DNA of 64,000 bases from Rhizobium esperanzae (GTDB lineage Bacteria; Pseudomonadota; Alphaproteobacteria; Rhizobiales; Rhizobiaceae), in NCBI RefSeq assembly GCF_014197615.1, contig NZ_JACIFY010000004.1, positions 62,001-126,000 of the forward strand. The letters run 5' to 3'. Positions 34,876 to 44,752 of the stretch are shown piece by piece. The notes under the pieces are model-generated. The model worked only from the letters and a program-made list of their open reading frames with translations, made no database searches and was not told the origin of the DNA. The stretch's first letter is position 1. Each line of letters opens with the position of its first letter. The position numbers and the translations under genes were made by a program.

Positions 34876-35787
34876 TTATTTCCCCCGCTCTTCGGCTTTG
34901 GCCTGGGCGTTCTGGAAGAAGACGATCGGGATCACCAGGATCATGAGCAGGATCGTTGCGACCGCCGAGGAGACCGGCCAGTCGCGGTTGGCATTGAATT
35001 CGTTCCAGAGCGTCTTGCCGATCATCAGCGTCTGCGAACCGCCGAGCAGGTCGGGAATGACGAATTCGCCGACGGCGGGAATGAAGACCAGCATGCAGCC
35101 GGCCACCACACCGGGGATCGACAGCGGAAAGGTGACGCGCCAGAAGGCCCGGATCGGCGTGCAGCCGAGATCCTGGGCCGCCTCGATCAGCGTGCCGTCC
35201 ATCTTTTCGAGCGCCGAATAGAGCGGCAACACCATGAAGGGCAGATAGGAATAGACGATGCCGATATAGACGGCGGTATTGGTGTTGAGGATGATCAGCG
35301 GGCTGTCGATGATGTGCATCGACTGGAGAAGCTGATTGAGCAGCCCTTCCGGCTTCAGGATCGCAATCCAGGAATAAACGCGGATCAGAAAGCTCGTCCA
35401 GAACGGCAGGATGACCAGCATCACCAGCGTCGGGCGGATGGTGCGCGGCGCCTGCGCCATGCCGTAGGCGATCGGATAGGCGATCAGCAGTGTAAGGAAC
35501 GTGGAGATCCCGGCGATCACCACGCTCGAGATATAGGCATTGATATAGAGCGCGTCGTCGGTGAGATAGGTGTAGTTGTCAAAGGAAAGCTCCCCGATCT
35601 TGCTCCAGAGCCCGGCCCAGCCGTCGGCAAGCGCAAAGACCGGCGTATAAGGCGGCATGGCGATCGCCGTCGTCGACAGCGAAATGCGGAAGACGATGAA
35701 GAACGGCGCCAGGAAGAAGAGCAGCAGCCAAGCATAAGGGATGGTGATGACAAGGCGATTGTAGAGGCCGGACGCGAGCTTGCCCAT
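34876..35787 (-). CDS. potH: Polyamine ABC transporter permease PotH
   Basis: 303 aa. YAWLLLFFLAPFFIVFRISLS and FDNYTYLTDDALYINAYISSVVIAGISTFLTLLIAYPIAYGMA are classic PotH/PotB features, with the EAA loop near LIEAAQDLGCTPIRAFWRVTFPLSIPGV and then GCMLVFIPAVGEFVIPDLLGG. It starts 4 nt after potG; the Shine-Dalgarno sequence is weak, so translation is probably coupled. Confidence 0.93.
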   Translation of the reverse strand: MGKLASGLYNRLVITIPYAWLLLFFLAPFFIVFRISLSTTAIAMPPYTPVFALADGWAGLWSKIGELSFDNYTYLTDDALYINAYISSVVIAGISTFLTLLIAYPIAYGMAQAPRTIRPTLVMLVILPFWTSFLIRVYSWIAILKPEGLLNQLLQSMHIIDSPLIILNTNTAVYIGIVYSYLPFMVLPLYSALEKMDGTLIEAAQDLGCTPIRAFWRVTFPLSIPGVVAGCMLVFIPAVGEFVIPDLLGGSQTLMIGKTLWNEFNANRDWPVSSAVATILLMILVIPIVFFQNAQAKAEERGK

Positions 35788-35791
35788 GATG

Positions 35792-36934
35792 TCAATCCTT
35801 CAGCAGAACGCCGGCGTTTTCGTCGAACGAGATCCAGACTTCCTGGTCGTAGGTGAAGGGGTCGTCGACGGAGCGCTGCGCATTGAGGGAGGAGGCCTTG
35901 ACGACCTTGCCACTCTGCAATTTCACATGGAAGACGGTCATGTCGCCGAGATAGGCGATGTCCCAGAGTTCGCCCCGGGCGGCGTTGACCGAAGCATTGG
36001 CGGGCGCCTGGCGCCCGACCCGCATCTTTTCCGGCCGGATGGCGAAACCGACGGCGCTGCCGGCCGACGGCGTCTCGGAAGAGGCGACGCGCAAGCTGAA
36101 GCCGCTGTCGACCGATATCTCGACGGCGCCGTTGCCCGATGCGGCGACCTTGCCGTCGAAAATGTTGACGTCGCCGATGAAATCCGCAACGAAGCGGGAA
36201 TTCGGCGCCTCGTAGATCTCCGCCGGTGTGGCCACCTGCACGACCTTGCCGTGGCTCATGACCGCGATACGGTCGGCCATGGTCATCGCCTCTTCCTGGT
36301 CGTGGGTGACGACGACGAAGGTGAGGCCGAGGCTCTGCTGCAGATCCATCAATTCGAACTGGGTTTCTTCGCGCAGCTTCTTATCGAGCGCGCCGAGCGG
36401 TTCGTCGAGCAGCAGCACCTTCGGGCGTTTGGCGAGCGAGCGGGCCAGCGCCACGCGCTGGCGCTGGCCGCCGGAAAGCTGGTTCGGCTTGCGGGAGGCG
36501 AATTGCTCGAGCTTGACGAGCTTCAGCATCTGGGCGACGCGCTCAGTCATCTCGTCCTTGGCCATACCGTCCTGCTTCAGGCCGAAGGCGATATTCTTCT
36601 CCACCGTCATGTGCGGGAAAAGCGCATAGGACTGGAACATCATATTGACCGGCCGCTTGTAGGGCGGCGTGCCGGCCATGTCGGTGCCGTCGAGAACGAT
36701 CTCGCCCGAGGTCGGCTGCTCGAAGCCGGCAAGCATGCGCAGGAGCGTGGACTTGCCGCAACCCGAAGCGCCGAGCAGCGCGAAGAACTCGCGGTGATAA
36801 ATATTCAGCGACAGATCGTCGACGGCGGTAAAATCGCCGAAGCGCTTGGTGACATTCTTGAAAGCAATGAAGGGTTTTGCAGAGGGATCGGTCCAAGGCG
36901 CAAAAGCGCGGCGGATATTGCCGAGAGACTTCAT
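35792..36934 (-). CDS. potG: Polyamine ABC transporter ATP-binding protein PotG
   Basis: 380 aa. Walker A GASGCGKST, signature LSGGQRQRVALARSL, Walker B VLLLDEPLGALD and switch VVVTHDQEEAMTMADRI form the nucleotide-binding domain (about 1-250). A TOBE-type regulatory domain follows (VGFAIRPEKMRVG), ending in EVWISFDENAGVLL. It powers the PotH-PotI channel. GGGGAA precedes the ATG. An 87-nt spacer with a strong hairpin separates it from potF. Confidence 0.94.
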   Translation of the reverse strand: MKSLGNIRRAFAPWTDPSAKPFIAFKNVTKRFGDFTAVDDLSLNIYHREFFALLGASGCGKSTLLRMLAGFEQPTSGEIVLDGTDMAGTPPYKRPVNMMFQSYALFPHMTVEKNIAFGLKQDGMAKDEMTERVAQMLKLVKLEQFASRKPNQLSGGQRQRVALARSLAKRPKVLLLDEPLGALDKKLREETQFELMDLQQSLGLTFVVVTHDQEEAMTMADRIAVMSHGKVVQVATPAEIYEAPNSRFVADFIGDVNIFDGKVAASGNGAVEISVDSGFSLRVASSETPSAGSAVGFAIRPEKMRVGRQAPANASVNAARGELWDIAYLGDMTVFHVKLQSGKVVKASSLNAQRSVDDPFTYDQEVWISFDENAGVLLKD

Positions 36935-36987
36935 ATTATTCCCCGAATAAAGGTTTTCCCGGCCTCCACCCAGGCCGGTAATTGAAA

Positions 36988-37011
36988 GGCCCGGACGTTT
37001 CCGTCCGGGCC
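36988..37011 (-). terminator. Hairpin between potF and potG
   Basis: Nine-bp perfect stem GGCCCGGAC / GTCCGGGCC with a 6-nt loop, followed on the minus strand by TTTCAATT. It sits 10 nt after the potF stop and probably acts as a partial terminator that keeps the binding protein in excess. Confidence 0.65.
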
Positions 37012-37021
37012 CAAGCTTGAA

Positions 37022-38119
37022 TTACTGGCCGGTGACGATCTTCGTCCAGAGACGCGTCCCCAGGCGCTGCGTTTTCGGATCCCACGGCTTGACCGTGAAG
37101 AGGTTCTTCATCACCGCTTCGGTCGGATAGACCGCCGGATCTTCCAGAATGTCCTTGCTGACGAATTGCTGCGAAGCCTTGTTGCCGTTGGCATAGAAGG
37201 TGTGGTCGCTCGCCTTGGCGATGACCTCGGGCCGCATCATGTAGTTCAGGAATTCGTGGGCTTCGGCGACGTGGGGCGCATCGGCGGGGATCGCCATCAT
37301 GTCGAACCACATCTGGGCGCCTTGCGGGGGCACCGAATAATTGACCTCGACGCCGTTCTTGGCTTCGGCCGCACGGTCACGCGCCTGCAGCATGTCGCCG
37401 GAATAGCCGAAGGCGATGCAGATGTCGCCATTGGCAAGCGCGTTGATATATTCGGACGAGTGGAATTTGCGGATATTCGGGCGGACGGCCGTCAGCAGCT
37501 CTTCGGCCTTCTTGAAATCCTCGGCCTTGGTGGAGTTCGGGTCGAGGCCGAGATAACGAAACGCCGTGGTGATGACGTCCTTCGGCGTGTCGAGGACGTA
37601 GATGCCGCAATCCTTGAACTTTGCGGCGACCTTCGGATCGAAGATCACTTCGAGCCCGGGCTTGGCATCGGGACCGAGGATTTCGGCGACCTTCTTGACA
37701 TTGTAGCCAATGCCGTCGGTACCCCACATGTAATCGACCGCGTGTTCGTTGTTCGGGTCATATTCGGCGGTGCGCTGCTGGATCACATCCCACATGTTGG
37801 AAAGGTTCGGCAGTTTCGACTTGTCGAGCTTCTGAAAGACGCCGGCCTGGATCTGGCGCTGCAGGAAGTCGGCTGTGGGAACAACGACGTCATAACCCGT
37901 GCCGCCGGCCAGCAGCTTGGTTTCCACGGTCTCGTTGGAATCGAAGGTGTCGTAGACGACCTTGATGCCGGTTTCCTTGGTGAAGTCGGTAAGGATGCTG
38001 TCGTCGATATAATCCGACCAGTTGTAGACGTTAACCACGCGCTCCTGGGCAAAGGCCGGAGCAGCGGCAAGGAGTGCAGCAACGGCCGCAGCCGTCACGC
38101 TTGGGATGATTGACCTCAT
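37022..38119 (-). CDS. potF: Periplasmic putrescine-binding protein PotF
   Basis: 365 aa. Signal peptide MRSIIPSVTAAAVAALLAAAPAFAQ, then VVNVYNWSDYIDDSILTDFTKETGIKVVYDTFDSNE, the hallmark of PotF/PotD. Further family segments are YMWGTDGIGYNVKKV, CGIYVLDTPKDVITTA and VPPQGAQMWFDMMAIPADAPH. It collects putrescine-type polyamines for PotGHI, and puuA-puuB further along the window could degrade them. The ATG follows AGGAGA four bases upstream; the longer frame is rejected because it would displace the signal peptide. First gene of the operon. Confidence 0.94.
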   Translation of the reverse strand: MRSIIPSVTAAAVAALLAAAPAFAQERVVNVYNWSDYIDDSILTDFTKETGIKVVYDTFDSNETVETKLLAGGTGYDVVVPTADFLQRQIQAGVFQKLDKSKLPNLSNMWDVIQQRTAEYDPNNEHAVDYMWGTDGIGYNVKKVAEILGPDAKPGLEVIFDPKVAAKFKDCGIYVLDTPKDVITTAFRYLGLDPNSTKAEDFKKAEELLTAVRPNIRKFHSSEYINALANGDICIAFGYSGDMLQARDRAAEAKNGVEVNYSVPPQGAQMWFDMMAIPADAPHVAEAHEFLNYMMRPEVIAKASDHTFYANGNKASQQFVSKDILEDPAVYPTEAVMKNLFTVKPWDPKTQRLGTRLWTKIVTGQ

Positions 38120-38262
38120 GACTTCTCCTGTTTGTTCAAAGATTCCGCACCCCCGGAGATCTTTTCCCTCTGGTTTTGCTCGCAGACTAAGAAGGAATTT
38201 CACAGCCCACAAGCGCAAAATCCTGCACGCTCAATGATTTCCCAGTCACCGGGATTTCACAG

Positions 38263-39672
38263 TCACTGAAAGTCGAAGGCGCTGAGCCCGGCCACCATCT
38301 CGTCGAGCCCGAGCGGCCGCGTTACCGGCGGCTCGGCGCGGGAAAGGCAGCCGCGCCGCTCGCACAGCCGACAGGACGGGCCGATCTCGACCGCATCGAG
38401 CGCCGTCGCCTGGCCGTAAACCAGGCTGTCGCCAAGGGCGGCGTCGCAGCCGATCAGGATCGCAGTGCGCCTCAGCCTTTCGCCGAATTCGACGCTCGGC
38501 CCCTCCAGTGTGCGGGCGACCGTCAGGAAGGATGCGCCATCCGGCATGACGACCGTTTCGGCAAGAATCTGACCCGGCTGCAGGAAGGCGGCATGGATAT
38601 TGAGCTTCGGACAGCCGCCGCCGAAGCGGGCCTGCGGAAAGCCCTGGGCGCCCGCCCTGCGCAGCCGGTGGCCGGCCGCATCGATCTCGATCAAGAAGAA
38701 GGGAATGGCGGCCGCGCCCGGCCGCTGCAGCATGGCAAGGCGGGCGGCGGCATGGCCGAAGGAGACGCCGAAGCGCGCCCGCAGAATATCGATATCGTAA
38801 CGCGTCGCCTTGGCCGCCGACAGAAAGGCTTCGTAGGGCATGGCGAGCGCCAGGGCGGCGATGCGGGCAAGCTCGAAGCGGGCGATGCGGCGGGCCTCGG
38901 CGGAGGAGAGCTGGAGATCGTCGAGCTCGGCATCGATTGCCGGAGCCAAGGCAAGGGTCGCTGCCTCGACCGCCATCTCGTGCGCACGGTCGGCCTGCGA
39001 CAGGCGCTCCGAGATGAAAAGCCGCATCGAATGCCGGTCGAAGCGGCGGCGCAGATCCGGCATGACGTGGACCGGCAGGACACGCACCGCGATGCCGCGC
39101 TCGGCGCGCAGCCAATCCTTCAGGCCGGCCGCAAGATCGACGCCGCCGGGCAAGGTCGCGGCAAAGGCTTCCGCCGCCGTCTCGATCCGTCCGAAATAGG
39201 CAGATCTGCGCTCCAGCGTCTCACGCACCTCGTCGAGCGGCAACCGGCCGGCGGCAACCGGCGCATGGCCCTCGGCCGCCATCAGCGCCGTCAGGTCGGA
39301 CAGCCTTGCCGCCTGCTCGCGATAGGCGCGGTAGAGCTTGATCATCCCGCTTGCGGCATTGGGGGCAGCCTCGGCCACCTCCACCAGTTCCTGGTCGCCG
39401 GGCAGTTCGCCGGAGAGAAGCGGATCGGCAAAGACTTCCTTAAGCTGGCCGAGACTGCCGCCGGTGTGCCCGCGCAACTCCTCCAGATCGACCCGATAGA
39501 CGCTGGCAAGCTTCAAAAGCAGTTGCACCGTCAGCGGCCGCTGGTTGCGCTCGATCAAGTTCAGATAAGACGGCGATATTTCCAGCGCCTCGGCCATGGC
39601 GGTCTGCGTCAGCATCAGCGCATTGCGGATGCGCCTGACTTTCGGGCCCGCGAATATTTTCCGTTCCGTCAT
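38263..39672 (-). CDS. RamB/ScfR-like short-chain fatty acyl transcriptional regulator
   Basis: 469 aa. An N-terminal XRE helix-turn-helix (VRRIRNALMLTQTAMAEALEISPSYLNLIERNQRPLTVQLLLKLA) is followed by an IrrE/peptidase-M78-like middle domain and the C-terminal DUF2083 region with a cysteine cluster (CRLCERRGCLSRAEPPVTRPLG). This architecture is that of RamB of actinobacteria and its proteobacterial relatives, which control acetate and glyoxylate-cycle genes in response to acyl-CoA. It is divergent from aceA, and two TTTACAAA sites lie between them, so it very likely regulates aceA and itself. The start at MTERKIF is supported by AAAGGG upstream. Confidence 0.88.
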   Translation of the reverse strand: MTERKIFAGPKVRRIRNALMLTQTAMAEALEISPSYLNLIERNQRPLTVQLLLKLASVYRVDLEELRGHTGGSLGQLKEVFADPLLSGELPGDQELVEVAEAAPNAASGMIKLYRAYREQAARLSDLTALMAAEGHAPVAAGRLPLDEVRETLERRSAYFGRIETAAEAFAATLPGGVDLAAGLKDWLRAERGIAVRVLPVHVMPDLRRRFDRHSMRLFISERLSQADRAHEMAVEAATLALAPAIDAELDDLQLSSAEARRIARFELARIAALALAMPYEAFLSAAKATRYDIDILRARFGVSFGHAAARLAMLQRPGAAAIPFFLIEIDAAGHRLRRAGAQGFPQARFGGGCPKLNIHAAFLQPGQILAETVVMPDGASFLTVARTLEGPSVEFGERLRRTAILIGCDAALGDSLVYGQATALDAVEIGPSCRLCERRGCLSRAEPPVTRPLGLDEMVAGLSAFDFQ

Positions 39673-39705
39673 GTCACACCCTTTGACAAGCACGCGGCGC
39701 CAGTA

Positions 39706-39723
39706 TTTACAAAATTTTACAAA
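39706..39723. promoter_or_regulatory. Candidate RamB/ScfR operator, two TTTACAAA sites
   Basis: TTTACAAA occurs at 39706-39713 and again at 39716-39723, ten bp apart (one helical turn), in the divergent region between the RamB-like gene and aceA. Actinobacterial RamB sites centre on TTTGCAAA, one base different. Confidence 0.55.
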
Positions 39724-39863
39724 TTCACAGAGCCGGCCTGTCAATCCTCGTCATCTTAACCTCTTTCCAGCCCAGAAATCAAAGGTTTTCCTGGCCTTTG
39801 CGGATAATATTGTCAATCTTGTCATCAACACCCCAGACAACGGTTTTTCGTGAGGAGATCAGC

Positions 39864-41153
<1,290 letters not shown>

Positions 41154-41174
41154 CCTGAAGAGGAGGAGAAGACC

Positions 41175-41411
41175 ATGGCATCCATTTCACGCGTCAGGGA
41201 ACGGGCCGAGGAGCAGGCGACCAGCATGAGCGAGGATCAGCAGACGACGATCCGCATGCTCGCCAACGACCTGCACCGGCTGAACCAATCGGTCATGAAA
41301 GCCGTCGAGGCCGGCGTCTCGGTCGAACTGGTGCGCTCGGCCCGCCATCACGGCGGAGACGGCAACTGGGGCGACCTGCTGATCCCCGTCGTCGTCACCA
41401 ACCGGCATTGA
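41175..41411 (+). CDS. Small conserved protein downstream of aceA (78 aa)
   Basis: Helical, soluble protein (VRERAEEQATSMSEDQQTTIRMLANDLHRLNQSVMKAVEAGVSVELVRSARHH) ending in a short beta-like GNWGDLLIPVVV segment. There is a strong GAGGAGGAGAAG Shine-Dalgarno sequence and only 21 nt from the aceA stop, so it is in the aceA operon. I do not recognise the family. Confidence 0.7.
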   Translation: MASISRVRERAEEQATSMSEDQQTTIRMLANDLHRLNQSVMKAVEAGVSVELVRSARHHGGDGNWGDLLIPVVVTNRH

Positions 41412-41414
41412 GGA

Positions 41415-41452
41415 GAAACGCCCGCACATCCCAAGAGATGCGCGGGCGTTTC
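41415..41452. terminator. Bidirectional terminator between the aceA operon and LysR remnant
   Basis: Sixteen-bp stem with one mismatch (GAAACGCCCGC... / ...GCGGGCGTTTC) and a 6-nt loop, 3 nt after the small gene's stop and 10 nt before the end of the convergent LysR pseudogene. Confidence 0.65.
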
Positions 41453-41462
41453 ATCGTCAATT

Positions 41463-42335
41463 TCAGCCGCGGCTCGGCCGTTTTCCGGCGAAGAGATCGG
41501 CATAGCTTCTGATCAGCCTGGTCATACGGTCGGCGACCGTGCGGATCTCCGGGCGATGGCGGTCCTCGGCATTCATGACGATCCATTGCGCATGGCGCAA
41601 TTCCGGCAGCTCGCCGCCAAGCCGCTGCAATTGCGGATCGAGATCGCCGACGAAACAGGGAAGCACCGCCTTGCCGGCGCCGGCGCGCACCAGATCCGGC
41701 AGCGACCGCGGCCGGTTGACGGTGGCGACGATATCCGTTGCGGCATGGGCGTGCGGCCAGCGCAGATAGGCCGAGATCGCCTCCTCCTCGGCGACCGCAA
41801 TCCAGCGTTCGTCGGTCTCGGCGGCGTTGCGTCTGATATAACAGGCATAGGCCACCTCGCCGAGCCGGCGTGCGGCAAGATTGGCCTCCTCCGGCTCGAA
41901 GGCGCGAATGCCGATATCGCTCTCGCGATAGGCAAGGCTCGCGCGCGCCTCGCCGATGGTCAGCGAAATGGCGAAAGCATCGCCCGGCATGCGGATGGCC
42001 GCGAAATTCTCCGTCAGCAGCCAGGCGACTCAGGTGCCGGCGGCGATCCGGACGGTCGTGCCACCCTCGCCCGATTGCCGCCAGGCGTCGACCTTGCGGG
42101 CGGCGGCCTCCATCTCCTGAAGGTGGTCGAGCAGCGCCTGGCCATCCCGGGTCAGGCGGTAGCCGGTCTGGCTGCGCGAAAACAAGGCGCGTCCGATCTC
42201 CTGTTCGAGATCGAGCATGCGCCGGCCGACGGTTGCAGGGCTGAGCCCGCTTGCCATGCTTGCTCCCGTCAGGCCGCCGAGGCGGGCGACCTGCAGGAAA
42301 AGCTGGTAGGAATCCCAATTCGCGTTTTTCATCAA
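41463..42335 (-). pseudogene. LysR-family regulator interrupted by an in-frame TGA
   Basis: Together the two halves make a normal 290-codon LysR protein in one frame: the winged helix NWDSYQLFLQVARLGGLTGASMASGLSPATVGRRMLDLEQEIG, then VRIAAGT, a TGA at 42030-42032, then VAWLLTENFAAIR and a complete co-inducer domain to GKRPSRG. The residue at the stop is likely Trp (TGG to TGA), as no frameshift is needed. So it is either a very recent nonsense pseudogene or a sequencing error. It is divergent from a small hypothetical gene. Confidence 0.8.
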
Positions 42336-42422
42336 TGAAAAACATAGCGGGATTTTCTCTGTTTATGAAGAGAAATTCGAAGCCTAAATCATGGAGTGTC
42401 TTCACCAGGAAAGGACATTGCC

Positions 42423-42662
42423 ATGATCGACATGCTCATCATCGGAGGCATCCAGGGATTTCGGCACGATCGCAAGCCCGGCGGAGGCAAGGCGGAGGAG
42501 GATCGGTTCTATGCCGAGTTCGGAGACGATAGCGTCATCCGCTTCGCCACTTGGCTGACCTCGCTCGAGTTCATCTTGAAGCGCGTTGCGTCGAAGGAAC
42601 TGGGCCGTAAAGCCGCGGCACGATCCTGCGGCGGCTCTAGAGCAATTCCAGCAAAAGTGTGA
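42423..42662 (+). CDS. Hypothetical protein (79 aa)
   Basis: Starts MIDMLIIGGIQGFRHDRKPGGGKAEEDRFYAEFGDDSVIRF. AGGAAAGGA lies about eight bases upstream of the ATG. The last eight codons (SRAIPAKV) come from a dispersed intergenic repeat that begins at 42635, so an older, longer or differently ending gene may have been truncated by the repeat. No known domain. Divergent from the broken LysR gene, which might once have controlled it. Confidence 0.45.
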   Translation: MIDMLIIGGIQGFRHDRKPGGGKAEEDRFYAEFGDDSVIRFATWLTSLEFILKRVASKELGRKAAARSCGGSRAIPAKV

Positions 42663-42742
42663 AGCGGTTTTGCGTCAGGAATTGCGTAAAAACAAAGAGA
42701 TAGAGCATTTTCGCGATTTGAAGAAAAGCGGAAATGCTCTAG
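42635..42742. repeat. Rhizobial dispersed palindromic repeat (about 108 bp)
   Basis: Two inverted-repeat pairs: GCAATTCC...GGAATTGC in the left half and AGAGCATTTTC...GGAAATGCTCT in the right half. Sequences beginning AGAGCAATTCC and containing a GCGTAAAAACAAAGAG-like core are common in Rhizobium intergenic DNA. It forms the 3' end of a small gene and lies 10 nt from the chemoreceptor stop, so it may also terminate transcription. Confidence 0.65.
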
Positions 42743-42751
42743 CCGCGTGCC

Positions 42752-44599
42752 TCAGGCGACTTTCCTTGCGCCGCGGTGAGCGGCGGCGGGCTCTGCGATG
42801 ATGCGGAAGCGCTCGATCAGCGCCATCAGCGTATCGGCTTCGCCGGCAAGCAGGCGGCTTGCCTGCGTCGTCTCGGCCACCATCGAGGCGTTCTTCTGGG
42901 TCATCTGGTCCATGGCGTTCACCGAACCGTTGACCTCCTGAAGTGCTGCCGACTGGTCGCGGCTGGCGGTGGCGATGGTCTCGACATGACCGCTGATCGC
43001 GATGATCTCCTGGCTGATCGAAGCAAGGACGCTGCCGGTCTTCTGAACCAGCTCGGAGCCTACCGTCACTTCCCGGCTGGAGGTTTCGATCAGCGACTTG
43101 ATCTGGCGCGCCGCATCGGCGGAACGCTGGGCGAGTTCGCGGACCTCCTGGGCGACGACGGCAAAACCCTTGCCGGCCTCGCCGGCGCGGGCCGCCTCGA
43201 TGCCGGCGTTCAGCGCCAGAAGATTGGTCTGGAAGGCGATATCGTCGATCACCTCGATAATCTGCTCGATCTGCTGCGAGGCCTGCTCGATGCGCTCCAT
43301 GGCGGCGACGGCATCGCCGACGACGGCGCCGGAATTGTCGGCGGTCTTCTTGGTGGCGGCAACGACATTGTTGGCTTCACGGGCGCGCTCGGCCGACGAG
43401 CGAACCGTGACGGTGATCTCCTCCACCGCCGCGGCGGTCTCTTCGAGGCTTGCCGCCTGCGCCTCGGTGCGCTTGGAAAGCTCGCCTGTCGAAACCGAGA
43501 CGGCGCCGCTGTTGCGCTGGATGGTCGAGGCGCTGTCGCGGATGCCGGAGAGCGTATCCTGGAGCCGCAGCAGAGAAGCGTTGAAATCGACGCGCAGCTG
43601 CTCCAGCCGGCCGACAAAAGGCGTGCCGATCGTTTCCGAGACATCGCCCTGCGACAGGCGTCCGAGGCCGGCGGCAAGCTGGTTGACGGCAAAGTCGATC
43701 TGGCTGTCGAGCGAGCGCTTGTCGGCATCGTTGCGGGCGCGTTCGGCATCGCTCAAGGCGCGCTGTTCGGCTGCCTGCGTTTCCAGGTCGCGCCGCGCCC
43801 GGGCGCTGTCGCGGAACAATGCCAAGGCCCGGCCGATATCGCCGAACTCGTTGTTCTTGTCGACGCAGGGAATTGCGCCATCGAGATCGCCAGCGGAAAT
43901 CGAATGAACGCTCGCGGTCAGCGCCTGCAGCGGCTTCACCGACAGGCGGATTGCATAGAAGGCGAGAACACCGACGATGAGCATGACAATGAGGCCGACG
44001 CCGAGAACCAGCATCTGCAGCTCATTCAGCCTTTGGTAATAGAGCTCCATCGGAATGCCGATGAAGAGAATGCCGACATTGGCGTTCGACGCATTCTTGA
44101 TCGGGAAATAGCCGGTCATGAATTTGCGGCCGAAGAGATCCGCCGGGCCATAATAGGCTTCGCCCCTGGCAAGAACCGGCTGGGCAGGATGCTCGGCGAC
44201 GAGCTTGGTGCCGACGGCACGGTCGCCGTTTTCCTTCTTGACGTTTGTGGAGATGCGAACGTAGTCGCTGCCCTGCTTCTGGAAGATGGTGGCGACACCG
44301 GCGATCGACTGCGCCGTGCGGTCGACCAGCGAATGATCGGCAAGCGTGGGAACGGCGTCTTCGGTGACGGCGGAGATCTGATTGTCCTTCAGCTCGATCT
44401 TTGCCGCCTGATCGGCCGCACCGTAGAGGACGGCCATGGCGCGGGTGGCTTCCCGGGCGTCGGCAACCGCGCCGTCCATGACATAGCGGCTCAGATTGTA
44501 ATAGGTCACACCGACGATGGCGGCCGTGCTGATCGCCAGCAGAAACAGCGTGATCGCAACGATCTGGCGAACGATCGACGTAGAGAAAAGGCGCAGCAT
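42752..44599 (-). CDS. Methyl-accepting chemotaxis protein with single-Cache-type sensor
   Basis: 615 aa. Membrane helices at about 8-32 and 195-220 flank a 160-aa periplasmic domain containing YYGPADLFGRKFMTGYFPIKNASNANVGILFIGIP, a single-Cache pattern. A HAMP domain follows (LSVKPLQALTASVHSISAGDLDGAI), then the signalling hairpin with the conserved tip EVIDDIAFQTNLLALNAGIEAARAGEAGKGFAVVAQEVRELAQRSA. There is no NWETF-type CheR-binding pentapeptide at the C-terminus. The ATG is preferred to the TTG one codon earlier. It lies next to a paralogous receptor on the same strand, with a terminator between them. Confidence 0.94.
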   Translation of the reverse strand: MLRLFSTSIVRQIVAITLFLLAISTAAIVGVTYYNLSRYVMDGAVADAREATRAMAVLYGAADQAAKIELKDNQISAVTEDAVPTLADHSLVDRTAQSIAGVATIFQKQGSDYVRISTNVKKENGDRAVGTKLVAEHPAQPVLARGEAYYGPADLFGRKFMTGYFPIKNASNANVGILFIGIPMELYYQRLNELQMLVLGVGLIVMLIVGVLAFYAIRLSVKPLQALTASVHSISAGDLDGAIPCVDKNNEFGDIGRALALFRDSARARRDLETQAAEQRALSDAERARNDADKRSLDSQIDFAVNQLAAGLGRLSQGDVSETIGTPFVGRLEQLRVDFNASLLRLQDTLSGIRDSASTIQRNSGAVSVSTGELSKRTEAQAASLEETAAAVEEITVTVRSSAERAREANNVVAATKKTADNSGAVVGDAVAAMERIEQASQQIEQIIEVIDDIAFQTNLLALNAGIEAARAGEAGKGFAVVAQEVRELAQRSADAARQIKSLIETSSREVTVGSELVQKTGSVLASISQEIIAISGHVETIATASRDQSAALQEVNGSVNAMDQMTQKNASMVAETTQASRLLAGEADTLMALIERFRIIAEPAAAHRGARKVA

Positions 44600-44699
44600 C
44601 AAAACCCCCGGCGGAAAACCAAGGCTAAATTAAGCGAAAAGCGTTAAGGAAAATTTTCCGTAAATCAGGGCCGCAAGTTGCGCGACACTGAAACACAGA

Positions 44700-44727
44700 A
44701 ACGGCCCCGGTAAAAGCCGGGGCCGTT
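44700..44727 (-). terminator. Terminator of the larger chemoreceptor gene
   Basis: Eleven-bp perfect stem AACGGCCCCGG / CCGGGGCCGTT with a 6-nt loop, 25 nt after the stop; the minus strand continues TCTGTGTTTC. Confidence 0.75.
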
Positions 44728-44752
44728 CGAATGAAGACAGATCAGGCGACGA

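Noticed and set aside
42030..42032. TGA in the LysR gene read as selenocysteine.
   Set aside because: LysR regulators have no selenoprotein members, and the site is best explained as a mutated Trp codon.
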